This document shows, piece after piece, positions 13,554 through 13,841 of a stretch of 13,841 nt of DNA. Numbering within the stretch: position 1 is the first letter of the stretch; each line of letters begins with the position of its first letter. The DNA is taken from positions 1-13,841 of the forward strand of contig DEDT01000028.1 in assembly GCA_002350105.1 (NCBI GenBank), written 5' to 3'. Under the pieces are notes generated by a model. It searched no databases, was not told the DNA's origin, and was given only the letters and a program-made list of their open reading frames with translations. Source of the stretch: Selenomonadaceae bacterium UBA2897. Lineage in GTDB: Bacteria; Bacillota; Negativicutes; Selenomonadales; Selenomonadaceae. Made by a program: the position numbers and the translations under genes.

Positions 13554-13841
13554 ATGGCTGGCAGCGATGCGGAGATAGCGTATCAAAACAAGGACATTTT
13601 CTCCAAGTTTATGGGGGAAAGGATGCTGAACAAGTCCTTTCAGGCCTATGGCCTGGACCTCCCGAAAATCGTGGGCGTCGAGCCCACGAACCTGCCCACG
13701 ATCAAGGCGATGGAGTTACGTATTGACAATCTATTCCAAATTGGCGGATGGCAGCTATGCCATCGTGGACTATGAAAGCGACTATGACGAGAAAGACAAG
13801 CTGAAATACGCCAACTATCTGACGGGCATCATGGCCAGGCA
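13554..13841 (+). pseudogene. Second copy of the Rpn-like gene, frameshifted and cut by the window edge
   Basis: The first 62 codons (MAGSDAEIAYQNKDIFSKF ...) are nearly identical to the protein at 1838-2746. At 13738-13742 (CAAATTGG against CAGCTGG in the intact copy) one extra base shifts the frame, giving TGA at 13773-13775. After the shift, homology resumes in the new frame (YAIVDYESDYDEKDKLKYA) to the window edge. The break removes the candidate active-site acid, so the product would be inactive unless frameshifting or a sequencing error is involved. It lies in the same orientation as the intact copy. Confidence 0.85.

Overview
The window looks like part of the chromosome of a Gram-negative Firmicute of the Negativicutes (Selenomonas/Mitsuokella-like). 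The grounds are moderately high GC, strong AGGAGG-type ribosome binding sites next to Gram-negative-style polysaccharide genes (Wzz family), several Rpn-type PD-(D/E)XK proteins, and many short GC-rich palindromic repeats between genes. This placement is an inference from gene content; no rRNA or other marker gene is present.

Layout. 1-75: the tail of an unrecognised gene. 86-239: three palindromic repeats. 286-1650: a Wzz-type polysaccharide chain-length/co-polymerase protein, closed by a good terminator (1683-1731). 1736-2746: an intact Rpn-like nuclease-family gene with its own conserved upstream module. 2747-3169: repeats, an extended -10 promoter and a structured leader. 3170-11788: a one-strand polysaccharide-modification operon encoding a PHP phosphoesterase, a phosphoribosyltransferase (PRTase) fused in frame to a GT2 glycosyltransferase, a second closely related GT2, a GT-B-like glycosyltransferase, a two-domain HAD-family protein, a frameshifted rhamnosyltransferase-like GT2 and a final GT2. 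11789-12170: repeats and a long stem-loop. 12171-13038 (minus): an Rpn-family gene broken by a 4-base tandem duplication. 13039-13553: two repeats and two copies of the Rpn upstream module. 13554-13841: the start of a second copy of the first Rpn gene, broken by a one-base insertion.

The most interesting feature is a run of G homopolymers in the glycosyltransferase genes: 7 G at the PRTase/GT joint, 8 G in the overlap where the second GT should start, 10 G that frameshifts the third GT2, and 7 G in the active-site region of the fourth. The 8 G and 10 G tracts sit exactly where a one-base change would restore a full-length enzyme. This suggests a phase-variable surface-glycan locus whose structure is switched by slippage. 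PRTase, PHP and HAD proteins in one glycan operon also raise the possibility of PRPP-derived (ribofuranose-type) decoration. Separately, about 80 bp upstream of all three Rpn-family genes is conserved on both strands although the proteins belong to different subtypes. Two direct Rpn copies flank the glycan operon.
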